64,000 nucleotides of DNA from Amyelois transitella (Eukaryota; Arthropoda; Insecta; Lepidoptera; Pyralidae): the NCBI RefSeq assembly GCF_032362555.1, contig NC_083512.1, forward strand, positions 6,002,001 to 6,066,000, given 5' to 3'. The number at the start of each line of letters is the position of its first letter. Within the stretch, counting starts at the first letter, position 1. The notes under the pieces were generated by a model. That model was not told the DNA's origin and did no database searches. It worked only from the letters and a program-made list of their open reading frames with translations. The translations under genes and the position numbers were made by a program. Positions 53,576-64,000 of the stretch are shown piece after piece.

Positions 53576-53846
53576 TTCCTATTCCTGCAGTCCCTACAGT
53601 CTTTTCAAGACTGTCGACTCTGCCTTGTGTCTATTATTGCTGAAAATAAAATCATATGTCATGTGGTTCCCGGCACTAATAAAAAAAAGAATAGGACTAC
53701 TGTGTATCGTTTCAATGGATGTCGTAAAAGGCGACTAAGGAATAGGCTTATAAACTTGGAATTCTTCTTTAGGCGATAGGCTAGCAACCTGCCACTATTC
53801 AAATTTTAATTCTATCATTAAGCCAAACAGCTGAACATGGCCTGTA
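53576..53846 (+). repeat. GTGCCGTG-family repeat, rearranged
   Basis: 53650-53846 is a plus-orientation copy (AAAAAAGAATAGGACTAC, GGATGTCGTAAAAGGCGACT, AGCTGAACATGGCC). A separate scrap of its tail (CAGTCTTTTCAAGACTGTCG) lies just upstream at 53595-53614, so the element is split or two insertions overlap. Confidence 0.6.
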
Positions 53847-56800
53847 GCCAATTTTTTCTATTAAAATTTAATTCATCAAAACAAAGAAAGACTCTAATAA
53901 ACTTCTTTATTAGAGCCGAGTTCTTAAATCTTGTTCAGAAAGTTATTTGTAATAATGGTACCCTATTAAAGCTTATTCCGGTTATTCCATTTTTTCTTTT
54001 AAATTTTACTCGCTTCCCAAGTGATACCTATTATGGAAATTATATTTAACTAGCGACCCTTTCAGGTTTCTAACTGTAGATGAATGTAATCTAACGAGTT
54101 CATAACCTTGTTATCAAACAATTCTTATTAAGAGATTAAATGATTTAAGCCTAAAAGAATATGTTCTATGGCATAATAGTTCAAAACTAATTTTTTTGTA
54201 ATCATAGTGTAGTTATTTTTAAATTATCTTAACACTTTCACAATGGTCACCAAACTCGAAGACCCTGTTAAATGGATTCGCCTATATAAGCCCAAAAAAG
54301 GCTTATTTATTAGTCTTTGCTTTGTCTAAACCTATATTAGATTAATTGACATATCCAAATTTATCAATTTTAGCCGTGGAAGCTTACAGAAAGACTGAAT
54401 GAATATATAACGGATTCAAATTAAAACCCCACAAGAGCTGTGATAACCAGCTTATATGTGAAATAAAAATTGTACCCGGGTAACGAATAGAATAATTTGT
54501 TGGAAAGATATTCACGAGAAGGGCCGCCTTAGCCGCTAAGCCGTATTTCAGGGGGAAATAAAACCAACAATTTGCCCGCGCCTTACTTAACGTTCACCGT
54601 AAATTCTGTTTCTGCGTTCAAATGATACTTGTGCCAAAATCAGTAACAAATTTCCAAATATTATTTATATTTTTAATTTTTTTTGCGTTACCCATTACAT
54701 ACATACCAGCTACTAGGACAGATAGTAAGAAGGTGTAAGTGTTACGGATAAAGGGACCTTGTCGTAGACTCTTCCTAGAGTCACTTAATAATTAAAGTTA
54801 ATCTACAAATTTTGAAAATATGCACTTATTCTAATATAAGTCATTTACTTTTAAGAAATACCTCATAGACTGTTTTAATTTAAAATAAAGAAAATATAAA
54901 TTAATGTCATTCAGGTCGGAGGTGCATAAAGGTACCCCTGCTCTGTTTTTGAAGCACGACATCAATTTTATTCTTGAATTTCTTTTACTTTTCTTCGTCA
55001 AGTAATACCAACATTTAATGTGCCTTCTTTTCTGACACACTGTAAGTAAATAAAATTTACAATATTTCGTTACTAAGAAGATACACTAAGTGCAAGAAAT
55101 ATGTTAACTACACTGTGAATAGCCTTAAAATGGAAAACCTCTGTCGTAAGGTCGGCAAAAATGCAATAAAAATATTTATGAGAGCATTCCCGAATACTGT
55201 TGTCTCAAACGGCGACGCAGCAGCCTTACAATAAAGAATTTAACGGGATCTATGTTTAGCTCGTCGAGAGTTGTTTGCTCCGTGACCTGGGTTCCGAGCT
55301 ATACATGTTGTAGCTGCAATGATCCTTATTAGATCACATTGGATTATATCGAAACGTGAATGTAATATCACAGTTATTTCGGTGTCTTTTATAATTTGCA
55401 TTCTTGGAATAGCTACCTCTGAGTATTTATTTTTACACGTTTTAATATTTCGTTATAGTGCCTTCTTTATTTGTATGAAATAAATCACAACAATTATTTT
55501 TATAGATTTCTGTCTGAACATTTGAACTTACTATCTACATACCACTCATACTTTGATTCTTTATAACAATATAGAAATACCATTGCTTACACTGAACATC
55601 TCAGGTACCCAACAAAGACGTTATATGCGTTATTTTGATTTATCTTTTGGAACTGACGGTACATGATCGTATGAAAGGGTCTTCTGTAATTGTCGACCTT
55701 TTTGTTTTCCTCAACAAATATAATATTTTTTGGAGTAGGTAAAGATATATATTGTTAATTTTGTCATAAAATGCTCTTTTTTAAAAATTGTATTGTTCAA
55801 CTGACGCAAAAAAATCCAACGCTGAGATTTACGAGTAAATTTTTTAACATCGGACTTTAAATTTTCAGCCGGACCTTTGTTCTAAAATCTCACTGTATTT
55901 AGGGAGACATGAAATCTTCGTCTGCTGCACCATATATTTTTGTTGTTTAAATCATAACCATTAATTTAATTAAATGTAAAAAGTAAAAACATGAAATCAA
56001 GTAGCTGTAACAAAATCAGTAAAAACAATGGGAGCACTCACGAGAATAATTCAAATCGTGAACAAGCTATAAACAGTAAAGCTCCCGGGTCACTTGTACT
56101 CCGCTAATATAATATTTTGTGGAAATGTTTCCCCACAACTCTGAATCACGTTTTAATTTTACGGTATGCGAGTTAACAAAACTCTTTTATAAACACTTTG
56201 TCATGACACGCATGGCGATTTTTATCGGATATATCTTTGTTTGGTCGTTAAATTGAAAGAGAATACCTGCCGAGTTGCGTTTCCATTGTCATCGTGATAC
56301 CGTGATTTCGGTTGGAGAGCTCCTTATTTTGGAGGAACAGAAAGCCGGGGACGCGTTGGGGTGGCGACAAGAACTTTCAGATTGTCATTTTCGTGGAAAA
56401 TCTCGCTTCTCAAATAGCGCTGTAATCTTCCATCACCCAGTTATCTCATAAATTCGGTTATATTATATCCTATACAGAGCGCTATAAATTTCATCATGTT
56501 TATTACGATCTTGTCCTCAACTCACCCAAACCTTTACAGAACAAATAGTCTGTAGATCATTCTCTATGGATAAAAAATGTCATGTGTAGAAAATAGCCTT
56601 TATAAAAAAATATTTTTTCTACTTACTCTACTTTTTTATTTGATCCATAAGTAACCGCGTTTTGTAAAGTTAGCTTATTTTCTCTATTCATTAACGAAAA
56701 GTTGCAGTATGACTTTAACATAAACAAAGAGGTCAGACAATGCACTGCGATATCGACTCGCATATTTATAGATGGATGCGGGCGGGTAGCGGCCGCAGGA

Positions 56801-57219
56801 CAGTCGGGACCCCGCCATCGACACAGCAGCATCCCTCGGGATCTATTACAGCTCGCAACACTCTAGTTACCGCTCTGAATGTGAACCATTATCATTCAAC
56901 GCATTAAACGAACACTTAAGTTTTGTATAAATGTGCTGATAAAATTTTATTTTTAATTAAAATAGGTTAATTGTCGATTAAGTAATCAAACAAATAGTTT
57001 TATTTGCCATCGTTTGTAAAATAGTCACCTTCAAAAGACACAAATGATTGCTTTTCGCAAGCTTTTTCATCGGTGTCCTAAGAATCTAAAAACCCCAAAG
57101 GATCTAAATGTGACTTCCTAAATTAAACTACACATTCGGAATTCGTAGGTATAAGTAAATAGCGTTAATTAAAGCTACCGCAACTACTCGTACAAGAGTC
57201 GGTTGTCGGAGTGTACGGT
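53847..57219. other. Upstream region of the nAChR gene
   Basis: No gene recognised in this AT-rich stretch. It presumably holds part of the promoter and any untranslated first exons of the receptor. The short open frames here lack coding features. Confidence 0.4.
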
Positions 57220-57367
57220 GATTGTTTGGCAGGCGGCGGCAGGGCGCGGGTAGTGGCGGCAGGGCGCGCGGGGGCCCGGCGGGCGCGCAGGGCGGCAGTC
57301 AGCGCCGCGCCGCGCCCGGGCCCGCCGCATCCGAGCCTTACGTAACGATGGCCGAGCCCGCGAGCTG
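57220..57367 (+). promoter_or_regulatory. CpG-rich 5' UTR / promoter of nAChR
   Basis: An extremely G+C- and CpG-rich stretch (GGGCGCGCGGGGGCCCGGCG and similar) in an AT-rich neighbourhood, directly before the start codon. It contains an upstream ATG (57348) opening a 6-codon ORF whose TGA overlaps the receptor ATG (TGATG, 57366-57370). Confidence 0.6.
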
Positions 57368-57556
57368 ATGGCCGCGCTCGTCTGGTGGCTGGCGGCCTGC
57401 TGCCTGCTGCGCGCCGCCACCGCCGGCAACCCCGACGCCAAGCGCCTCTACGACGACCTCCTCTCCAATTACAACAAACTCGTGCGGCCCGTCGTCAACA
57501 CCACCGACGTGCTCCGCGTTTGCATCAAACTTAAACTTAGTCAACTCATCGATGTT
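57368..57556 (+). CDS. Nicotinic acetylcholine receptor alpha subunit, exon 1
   Basis: First coding exon of a cys-loop, acetylcholine-gated cation channel subunit acting at insect central synapses. The 63 codons give a signal peptide ([20 protein letters not shown]) and the start of the ligand-binding domain, [20 protein letters not shown], then PVVNTTD and [23 protein letters not shown] is near-invariant in insect alpha1-alpha4-type subunits, and NKLVRPV with [10 protein letters not shown] suggests the alpha2/alpha3/alpha4 side of the family. It ends GATGTT|GTAAGT in phase 0, the usual first boundary (the next exon should begin NLKNQ). That exon was not found to 64000, so the gene runs off the window. 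NTT is an N-glycosylation sequon. No specific subunit number is claimed. Confidence 0.93.
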
Positions 57557-58966
57557 GTAAGTTTTTTCTATAAGCTAGCCGTTCATATGCACCGTCATTC
57601 CGACTGACCTACATCCCATAAAAGCGAGGGTGCACCGCCAACGCATACCTTGCTTGCACTTGCGCGTCGCATTTGGAATTTAAATAGACATGAATCGCAT
57701 CAACGCCTCGAGCAGCGACCCAGTTTCTGCAGAACACTTCAGGTTTACACAAATATTGTACTCACTCGAGTGAGAAGTAGCCGAGTATTTTTAAAGATTG
57801 TGCATCGCGCGTTCCCGATATCGCAAATTCTCGCGAGGCGCCGCGCTGTCTCCTTATGTATTTCAAATCAGATCCCATAAATCACCCGGATAGAAAGAAT
57901 TGCCAACCCATTGCTTCATATTTATTCAAGTGGTTCTCTTGTATGGGAAATGGATTATGGATCCAAAATTATTATCATTTTTTTGTATTGACGGTTTATG
58001 TAACTAGCTGTTTTGTTACTTAATTGAAGGTGACATTGCTTAAATTTTACATAAAAGTGATAAATAGGAGGAATTTCGGGATATTTTTGTCAATGGTTCT
58101 TTGTTTCTTATTTATTTAACAAAATATGTGTCCTATAGTTTGACAGACTCAGTAAATCTTGTACATTATATCATTCACATTTCTACAGAGATAAATAGTA
58201 ACGCCTTTTTGCCTTAGATAAATTCCAAAATGATGGTATTTCTAACAGTAAACACCTTCAGATTTTTAGTAAAGTAATATGATATTTGCTTCATTATTGC
58301 CATATTTATAAGCCATTGATATGTTTATGACAAAGAAGGAATAAGATATATAACACGAGCTTCCCTAATAAACATTGGCTTAAAACGTAATTTTTCTTCT
58401 TCTCTTACTTTATTTACTTGATTCTGTAAAACACAGCTGAACGTGGCCTTCGAGACTTTTCGTGATTGCGAGCTTTGTGTACCCCGTAAGGGATAAAGAC
58501 GTGACTATATGTAAGTATGTACGTATGTTCTGTTAAAAACTCTTTGTTTTTCGTGGAAGTATTTCAATACTAAGTAATTGGAATATCAAACTAGAGTATT
58601 CGCTAAATAAAAAAAATGATTCAAAAGATAAATGCTGAAAACCAGATCTCAGAAAATTACTGCTCATTTTCTTCGAAAATCGATTATTTATCTATCAAAA
58701 TAGAGTATATTTATTTATCTTGTCCTGTAAAAGGTTACCATTTGGCTACAAAGGTAGAAGTTATACATCCCCACTAGTATTATAACCACTGAAACATAAT
58801 TGGAATTCAGGTAAAGTAATTGTAATTACAAGCCGGTGTTGAAAGCGAAACTTTGTTTATTTTTATGATTGTAGCGAGGTTAATATTTGCAGAATAAATA
58901 TTCTATTGCCCAAAATGAAATTAGCTTTATTTTATCAAGGTACTATTTATTATACACTTAACTGTT
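57557..58966. other. First intron of the nAChR gene, proximal part
   Basis: Begins with a GC-richer ~300 bases and then AT-rich DNA. It contains a GTGCCGTG-family tail fragment at 58434-58528 (AGCTGAACGTGGCC, AAGGGATAAAGACGTGAC). No exon was recognised. Confidence 0.45.
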
Positions 58967-59260
58967 ATGGATCACACAGAAACGCCTCATCAAATGTCTT
59001 ACTACTATGAAAACCGATATGTACCGTATGACTATAGAAAGAAGTTTGACTATTTTCTACCACCGTTCCCAAGATCCATTCCCAAAATACTTCAGAAATG
59101 TTTACAAAATAAAGACATAAACTTCGCTCAATCAAAAACAAAGAACATCTTAGATAAAGTATCGCCGATGATTGGTTACAAATGGGAGCATCAAATTGCG
59201 GCTAAAAGCTGGGGCGATTCTCTTATTATGAGAACGAATCAGACTATAATGGCTAGATAA
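58967..59260 (+). CDS. Hypothetical 97-aa protein, nested in nAChR intron
   Basis: An uninterrupted ATG-to-TAA frame, MDHTETPHQMSYYYENRYVP ... KTKNILDKV ... GYKWEHQIAAKSWGDSLIMR, ending NQTIMAR. It is rich in Tyr, Lys and Pro, hydrophilic, without a signal peptide or membrane helix, and codons end in C/G more often than the surroundings. No family is recognised with confidence; the composition recalls small axonemal or sperm microtubule-associated proteins, but this is only an impression. It appears to be a single exon transcribed in the same direction as its host. It could also be an exon of a larger unseen gene, but the in-frame stop argues it is at least a last exon. Confidence 0.5.
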   Translation: MDHTETPHQMSYYYENRYVPYDYRKKFDYFLPPFPRSIPKILQKCLQNKDINFAQSKTKNILDKVSPMIGYKWEHQIAAKSWGDSLIMRTNQTIMAR

Positions 59261-59671
59261 GGTATCCTACATTGAAAGGTATCTTATCATACTTATGTAA
59301 GGATACGTTTTGAATTAATACTATCCGTCGATGAAGTTCATTCACTTTTAGCACAGACCTACCAAAAAAAGTAACGTAAAAGACCAACCTTTTTTAAAGG
59401 CATATAAATTAATATGTAGAAATTTCGCCAGAGTCAAACATAGGCCGTTTACGCCTTTGGACCACATACCTGGTTCGACCACGGTGTTGGAAAATAATCA
59501 TTTTCTGATCTGGATGGGGATAATATTTCAAAAGGTAAAAGAGAATCAGTTAACAAAGTTTTCTTGCACAATTTTTTACTAAATCCCTATTCGTCCATCT
59601 GTGCTTCAGAAAAAAAGGACTTATATACTGTCTGTGTTGTGATGACAGTCGCTAAGTCAGACGTTGTGTAA

Positions 59672-59991
59672 CATACATACATACATACATAAAATCACGC
59701 CTCTTTCCCGGAGGGGTAGGCAGAGACTACCTCTTTCCACTTGCCACGATCTCTGCATACTTCTTTCGCTTCGTCCACATTCATAACTCTCTTCATACAA
59801 GCTCGGCGGTTTCGGGTACTTTTGACCTGACCCTTTACCAGGACGTCCTTAATTTGATCAAGATACGTTCGTCTAGGTCTTCCCACTCCGACCTTTCCCT
59901 CCACACTCTCCTTGTATATCTGCTTAGTCAACCTGCTTTCATTCATCCTCTCCACATGACGTTGTGTAAGCGGATTGAAAATCCGGTTCAA
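59672..59991 (-). mobile_element. LINE 3' end with reverse-transcriptase C-terminal remnant
   Basis: The longest LINE fragment here. On the minus strand an open frame (59991-59695) encodes [56 protein letters not shown] and [16 protein letters not shown]. This is the C-terminal tail commonly found after the reverse transcriptase domain of endonuclease/reverse transcriptase LINEs in Lepidoptera. It is followed by the (CATA)n-type tail at 59672-59692. The RT domain itself is absent, so the copy is 5'-truncated and dead. The intact frame suggests recent insertion. Confidence 0.75.
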
Positions 59992-60089
59992 TCTTGTTTA
60001 TCTATGTATGAGTGGTCGTAATAATATGTGTGTAGTTACTTTTACATTATAAATTTCTATGTACTTTTTGTACCTGAAAGAAGCGATAT

Positions 60090-60310
60090 TTTTCTTCCTC
60101 CCGGCGTTTATCCCGGCTACGTCCTCACCTTTCTGGAAAGGAGCTCGGGGTGGGCCTTGGACCTGGATCCTGGATTGGATGGGTCAGGTTTTTTACACAA
60201 AGCTTCCATTCTTCCATCTGACTTAGGGAACCTTTGCAGGGGAACCTAATACATATTGGCTCATGGTTTATCATTTCGGTTCCTCGCCATGTTTTCCTTC
60301 ACGGTAATAG
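60090..60310 (+). repeat. GC-richer dispersed repeat
   Basis: CTTCCTCCCGGCGTTTATCC, GGAAAGGAGCTCGGGGTGGG, GGGAACCTTTGCAGGGGAAC, CCTCGCCATGTTTTCCTTC. A related phrase (TGGAGAGAAGCCCGGGGTAC) is at 28801-28820. It resembles a common lepidopteran LINE-derived repeat; the class is not determined. Confidence 0.5.
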
Positions 60311-60423
60311 CAACGAGACTCGATTCAACAGACTATAGTCTGTTATGAAACTAAAATTTATTTATATTTCTCTAATTATTAAATAATTCCCTGTACTTTA
60401 GAATAGAAATACTCCAAAACTCT

Positions 60424-60624
60424 TGTCTATATCGTAAAAGGCGATATAGGGATAGGATTATAAACTTGGAATTCCTCTTGTAGGCGATGGGATAGCTGTC
60501 ACGATTTGAATCTCAATTCCATCAAGAAACCATACAACTGAAAGTGGCCTTTCAGTACTTTTGAGACTGTTAGCTCTGTCTACCGCGCAAGGGATATAGA
60601 CGTGACTATATATGTATGTTAAAT
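60424..60624 (+). repeat. GTGCCGTG-family repeat, 5'-truncated
   Basis: Plus-orientation copy from TCGTAAAAGGCGATATAGGG through TAGGCGATGGGATAGC and TGAAAGTGGCCTTTCAG to ATATAGACGTGACTATATATG. Confidence 0.65.
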
Positions 60625-62310
60625 ATTTAAATTTTATACAAAAAATTTAACTGATTTATTTTTAAAATAAGGATTCATTCCGTTATAATGCAAATTCACA
60701 GTAAACAGTTTGAATTTCGAAGCGAAATTACGGGACTGGGATTTGGAAAACATTTGTTTGTTCTCGGTACTTTGCAAATACCCGTATTTAAATAGGTCCA
60801 CCGATTTTAAGGCCATTATACAAACACTCAGAAACCTACAACTTTCCTCTTTCGACCAAATATATATAGGGCGGTACTGGCAGGGAGCCGCTCTAATTCC
60901 TTGCCATCAGATTGGTTGACGCGTAAGGAATTAAATATGGTAATATATTGTCATATATCTTTTCTGTTTTATGTGAACTTAAACACGTTAAAATAATAGG
61001 CGATTTATGATACTAATCTATTCCACGTAAATAATAACAAGAACATGGTATGATAGAAGTCACCCTCTGCTTCTGTCTACATCTGAACTTTGCTCTTTTA
61101 TGAAGACGCAATGAATTTTGATGGAGATACAAAACGTTGTTCAAGGGACATTGAGCGATGCCCGGCTAGATCATTAGTATTTCATATAAGCACAAAAACA
61201 CTAAATACTAAAACTTGCCTTTAAGTATTTATAAAACTATGTTGCAATATTGTGTAATAACCTTGAGACGCACTTTCCTAGCTTAGACACACAGACATAG
61301 ATCTTGATCTTTGTCTGTTTAGACTTGATTTATTGCACAAATTTTCCGAGCATTATCTGCGGCATCTTATACCTAAGTGCTATAAATAATAGCCTCTGTT
61401 TATTGTACACTGTTCAGACACTTCAGTGCAGGATCATTAATCACATTTACAGTTCTACAACATTGCAGCTAAGTGGAATGCGCGACGGAGTAGCAATGCA
61501 TTTTATATTTTTCGTCATAAATGTTGAGTGGCCCTTGATCTTAGTGATGCGGCTTTCATACGTAGTAAAAAAATCTTGTTTACATTTCACCGTAAAGCGT
61601 GAGTGTATTAAAATATGTATGTAGACACAAGGAGGGTAGGCGAAACGATAGCGAAAGCAAGTATCGAACAAACTTCGTCCTTACAGAGACACGTTTTGAT
61701 TGCTTATTACCTGATCAAGTAATTTTAGGATTAAAGTAACTTTTGAGAAATTAAGAGTTAATAAATTTGAGAAGAATATGATTTCAATTTAATTTAAGTT
61801 TGTAATCAATGAAAATTACCTTTTTTTTGAAAGGAAAAAGATGCCAAGTCCAAACGGTTTCTCATTGTCGAGGTTCTTTATGCAAAATTATGCATATTAT
61901 TGTTTGAGTATTCCTTTAAAAGTTGAGTCGAGATAGAACTTTACCGCGAACATCGTGTCAGTTAACTGGTTATTAATTTATTGAAATAGGGAAGAATTCA
62001 ATTTGTTAAAGATAAAAGTAGTTTTGTGCCAAAGTATTGAGTATTGTGCCAAGTATGATTAAAATGGAAATCTGTTTGTCTGCTTTTACCACCAAAACTA
62101 CTGGAAACATTTAATTCAATAAAATGTGTACTGTTAAATTGTTTACCATTTTCGCTAAACATCATTCTTCGTTGCTCTTCTGTAGTACGGACTGTAGAAT
62201 AAGAGATCAAATTTTGTCATTTTACAATGTGTATGGTATGACGGAATTCTTTCAATCGTGTATTTCTATTGATCCGTGCCGATTCCGGTAATCTGAGCTG
62301 TCATATTCCA
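60625..62310. other. nAChR first intron, central part
   Basis: No repeat or exon recognised with confidence. Two short overlapping plus-strand frames start near 60688-60710 (69 codons from a TTG), but neither shows a domain. The remainder is AT-rich. Confidence 0.35.
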
Positions 62311-62496
62311 ATGAATAATATCCGTGGAACACCCGGCCATCGTTCATGCTGCGACACATTTACCACATCGACATTTAATGATTACCGACTGACGACTTAC
62401 AAAAAAGGATTCAAGGAAAATATAAAAGTGAAAAGGAGAATCTTTAAGCAGTTTGTTACCGCTTCTTCTGCACTGACGCCTTGGAAGCGGCAGTAA
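62311..62496 (+). CDS. Hypothetical small protein or 3' exon, nested in nAChR intron
   Basis: From the only in-frame ATG the frame reads MNNIRGTPGHRSCCDTFTTS, then TFNDYRLTTYKKGFKENIKV and ends SALTPWKRQ (61 aa) before TAA at 62494. The frame is open upstream to 62242 without an ATG, and an acceptor-like CTGAG lies at about 62294, so this may be the last exon of a spliced gene whose upstream exon I could not find. Third positions in the first half are GC-enriched. An AATAAA lies ~90 bases after the stop. No domain is recognised. Confidence 0.4.
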   Translation: MNNIRGTPGHRSCCDTFTTSTFNDYRLTTYKKGFKENIKVKRRIFKQFVTASSALTPWKRQ

Positions 62497-62663
62497 ACTT
62501 AGTTTTTAAGTAATTTATTTGACGTCAACCAAGTTGTTAAACCATACGACAATTATTAAGCGATATGGAGGTATCCTATAATAATGAATAAAAAATTTTG
62601 AATTTTGAATTTTGAATTCTTGAGCAGTATCGTCTTTATATATATATATGTCTTTATACATAA

Positions 62664-62706
62664 ATATATGCCGGACAAGTTACACAGATCGAGTTAGCCT
62701 CAAAGT
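62664..62706 (-). repeat. tRNA-derived SINE 3' scrap
   Basis: Minus-orientation 3' end only: GAGGCTAACTCGATCTGTG and TAACTTGTCCGGCATATAT when read on the minus strand. Confidence 0.5.
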
Positions 62707-63140
62707 TGATTCCGCTTTGCCGTCATAAACATTTTTCATGCAAAGCTTTAAAAATTCCAAAAAAATATTCATGTTCAAGCTAGGCTATATCTTTGATCAT
62801 TAATCAGGCTGGTCAAATATATACCTAATGGGATTTGTTTTAAAATTATAAAGTATTAAAGTCACTATCTATCTATATCTATATATCTAATATTAGTTGG
62901 TATTCTGGTTTGTTCACATCCGTACATTGACTACTTAGAAACAGTTATATTTTTGCAGTACCATATGCCTTTGAGAGCTCTCAAAAGATCTGTTGGAAGC
63001 ATCGTACGAGCATGAAAATCGATATTTTATTTTAAGCAGCAGCAAATTGAAAACACACAGAGTGTCTTCAGCAAGGAAAATTCTCAATCATTGTGATGTG
63101 TACATCACGACATGCATTGAAATTAATGTATACTGGGAAT

Positions 63141-63365
63141 GGGAATAGGACCACTCCATCTCCCTCTCATAGATGTCGTAAAAGGCGACTAAGGGATAGG
63201 CTTACAAACTTGGGGTTCTTTTTTAGGCGAAGGGCTAGCAACCTATCACTATTTGAATCTCAATTCTATCTTAAAGCCAAATAGCTTAACGTGGCCTATC
63301 AGTCTTTTCAAGACTGTTGGCTCTGTCTACCCCACAAGGGATATAGACGTGATTATATGTATGTA
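63141..63365 (+). repeat. GTGCCGTG-family repeat, near full length
   Basis: Plus-orientation copy: GGGAATAGGACCACTCCATC, GATGTCGTAAAAGGCGACTA, TTTAGGCGAAGGGCTAGC, TAACGTGGCCTATCAGTC, AAGGGATATAGACGTGATT, then ATGTATGTA. It lacks the first ~25 bases of the element. Confidence 0.7.
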
Positions 63366-63369
63366 AGTT

Positions 63370-64000
63370 CCTGAGATTAACGCGTTCAAACAAACAAACA
63401 AACTTTTCAGCTTTGTAATATTAGTATAGGTTAATACAGTATGACTATGCAAAATCTCAGCTTGAATAAATTGAATATCAATAGGTATAATCGAAGCTTA
63501 TTCAATCTGTGTAATTTGTCCCGTATATATATTTATTTAATCGATATATCGGTTTCAAGAAATAATTTGAATTTAAAAATTTAAGGTAAGTAGTGTAGGT
63601 AGGTAAGTGTAGGTTTAGTACATAATTTTATGTGTATTTCATGGCCAAAAGTGTCAGCAAACAAGGCTATAAAATACAATATTTAATATTTCTTGATCCC
63701 AAAATCCAATATCTCTTAAAGCAATATGATATACACAATATTTACTTCATGATAAATATAGAATGTAGTGCAATAAAACGGTTCTTAAGGAATATTTATT
63801 GAACGGTTAGCAGTGATATTATTCACTGCTTAGTTGTGCGTTATACCAGAAAGCTTTCAAGGATTTCATATGTTGGAATAAAGGTTAGAATAAGTAACTC
63901 GTTTCAAACATTCACCTGCTCTGCATCTATTTGAAATTCTAGAAGGTAGCTTAAAATAACGGTGGAGTTATTCCAGATTTTCTGGCAGTTTTCTCTTTGT
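63370..64000. other. Right edge, within nAChR first intron
   Basis: Contains a scrap with (CAAA)n and TTTGTAATATTAGTATAGG (63388-63430), the inverted 5' end of the Helitron-like family, and a SINE 3' end at 63497-63540 (CAATCTGTGTAATTTGTCCC). No exon was recognised up to the edge. Confidence 0.4.

Noticed and set aside
57184..57544. Minus-strand frames opposite the nAChR first exon
   Set aside because: They are GC-driven shadows of the CpG-rich leader and the receptor exon; the receptor frame explains the coding signal.
60028..60249. 73-codon plus-strand frame
   Set aside because: It lies within a GC-richer dispersed repeat and has no independent support.
60710..60919. 69-codon frame starting from TTG (MNFEAKLRDWDLENICLF)
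   Set aside because: No ATG in frame, no domain, and a second overlapping frame is equally open. Not convincing as an exon.
62598..62620. Short GAATTTT tandem repeat
   Set aside because: Only about three units and AT-rich, so ordinary low-complexity sequence.
1..64000. CRISPR arrays, operons, bacterial promoters and replication origins
   Set aside because: The window is eukaryotic nuclear DNA with spliced genes, and no such structure was seen.

Overview
The window looks like nuclear DNA of a lepidopteran (moth or butterfly). It is AT-rich, its genes are split by large introns with GT...AG borders, and it carries many copies of repeat families I recognise from Lepidoptera: a tRNA-derived SINE, a family whose units begin GTGCCGTGTGG, 3' ends of an RTE/CR1-like LINE with (TATG)n tails, and a Helitron-like element ending CTAG|T. 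The species cannot be fixed from the sequence alone. Every splice junction given here was joined by eye and kept in frame; no alignment or RNA evidence was available.

Four protein-coding loci are well supported. (1) 2037-14807 (+): a complete eight-exon cytosolic NAD+-dependent glycerol-3-phosphate dehydrogenase (Gpdh1), 352 aa, with a possible alternative C-terminal exon at 16572. (2) 19875-22427 (-): a complete five-exon mitochondrial methionyl-tRNA formyltransferase (MTFMT), 348 aa. (3) 23619-33071 (-): an opsin of the r-opsin class, most like the Rh7/'unclassified' insect group. Two different first exons (30338-30918 and 32572-33071) each carry a start codon, a leader, a long N-terminus and TM1, and both join the same two downstream exons in phase. 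(4) 57368-57556 (+): the first coding exon of a nicotinic acetylcholine receptor alpha subunit, whose remaining exons lie beyond the right edge.

Two small coding-looking reading frames (58967-59260 and 62311-62496, +) sit inside the first intron of the receptor gene. Between the opsin 5' end and the receptor (33.1-57.3 kb) I see no convincing gene. That stretch holds repeats in its left half and around 53.6 kb, and a repeat-poor part (about 45.5-53.5 kb) with GC-richer blocks and one striking near-perfect hairpin.

The loci do not form a pathway. Gpdh1 serves glycerol phosphate and NADH balance, MTFMT serves mitochondrial translation, the opsin serves light or chemical sensing, and the nAChR serves cholinergic transmission. 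The observations most worth testing are the duplicated first exon of the opsin, the ~100-bp inverted LINE repeats flanking MTFMT exon 4 (a circular-RNA or exon-skipping layout), the cluster of CACGTG and C/EBP-like sites in Gpdh1 intron 6, the stop codon of Gpdh1 embedded in a splice donor, the TGATG-overlapping upstream ORF of the receptor, and the ~65-nt hairpin at 49117.
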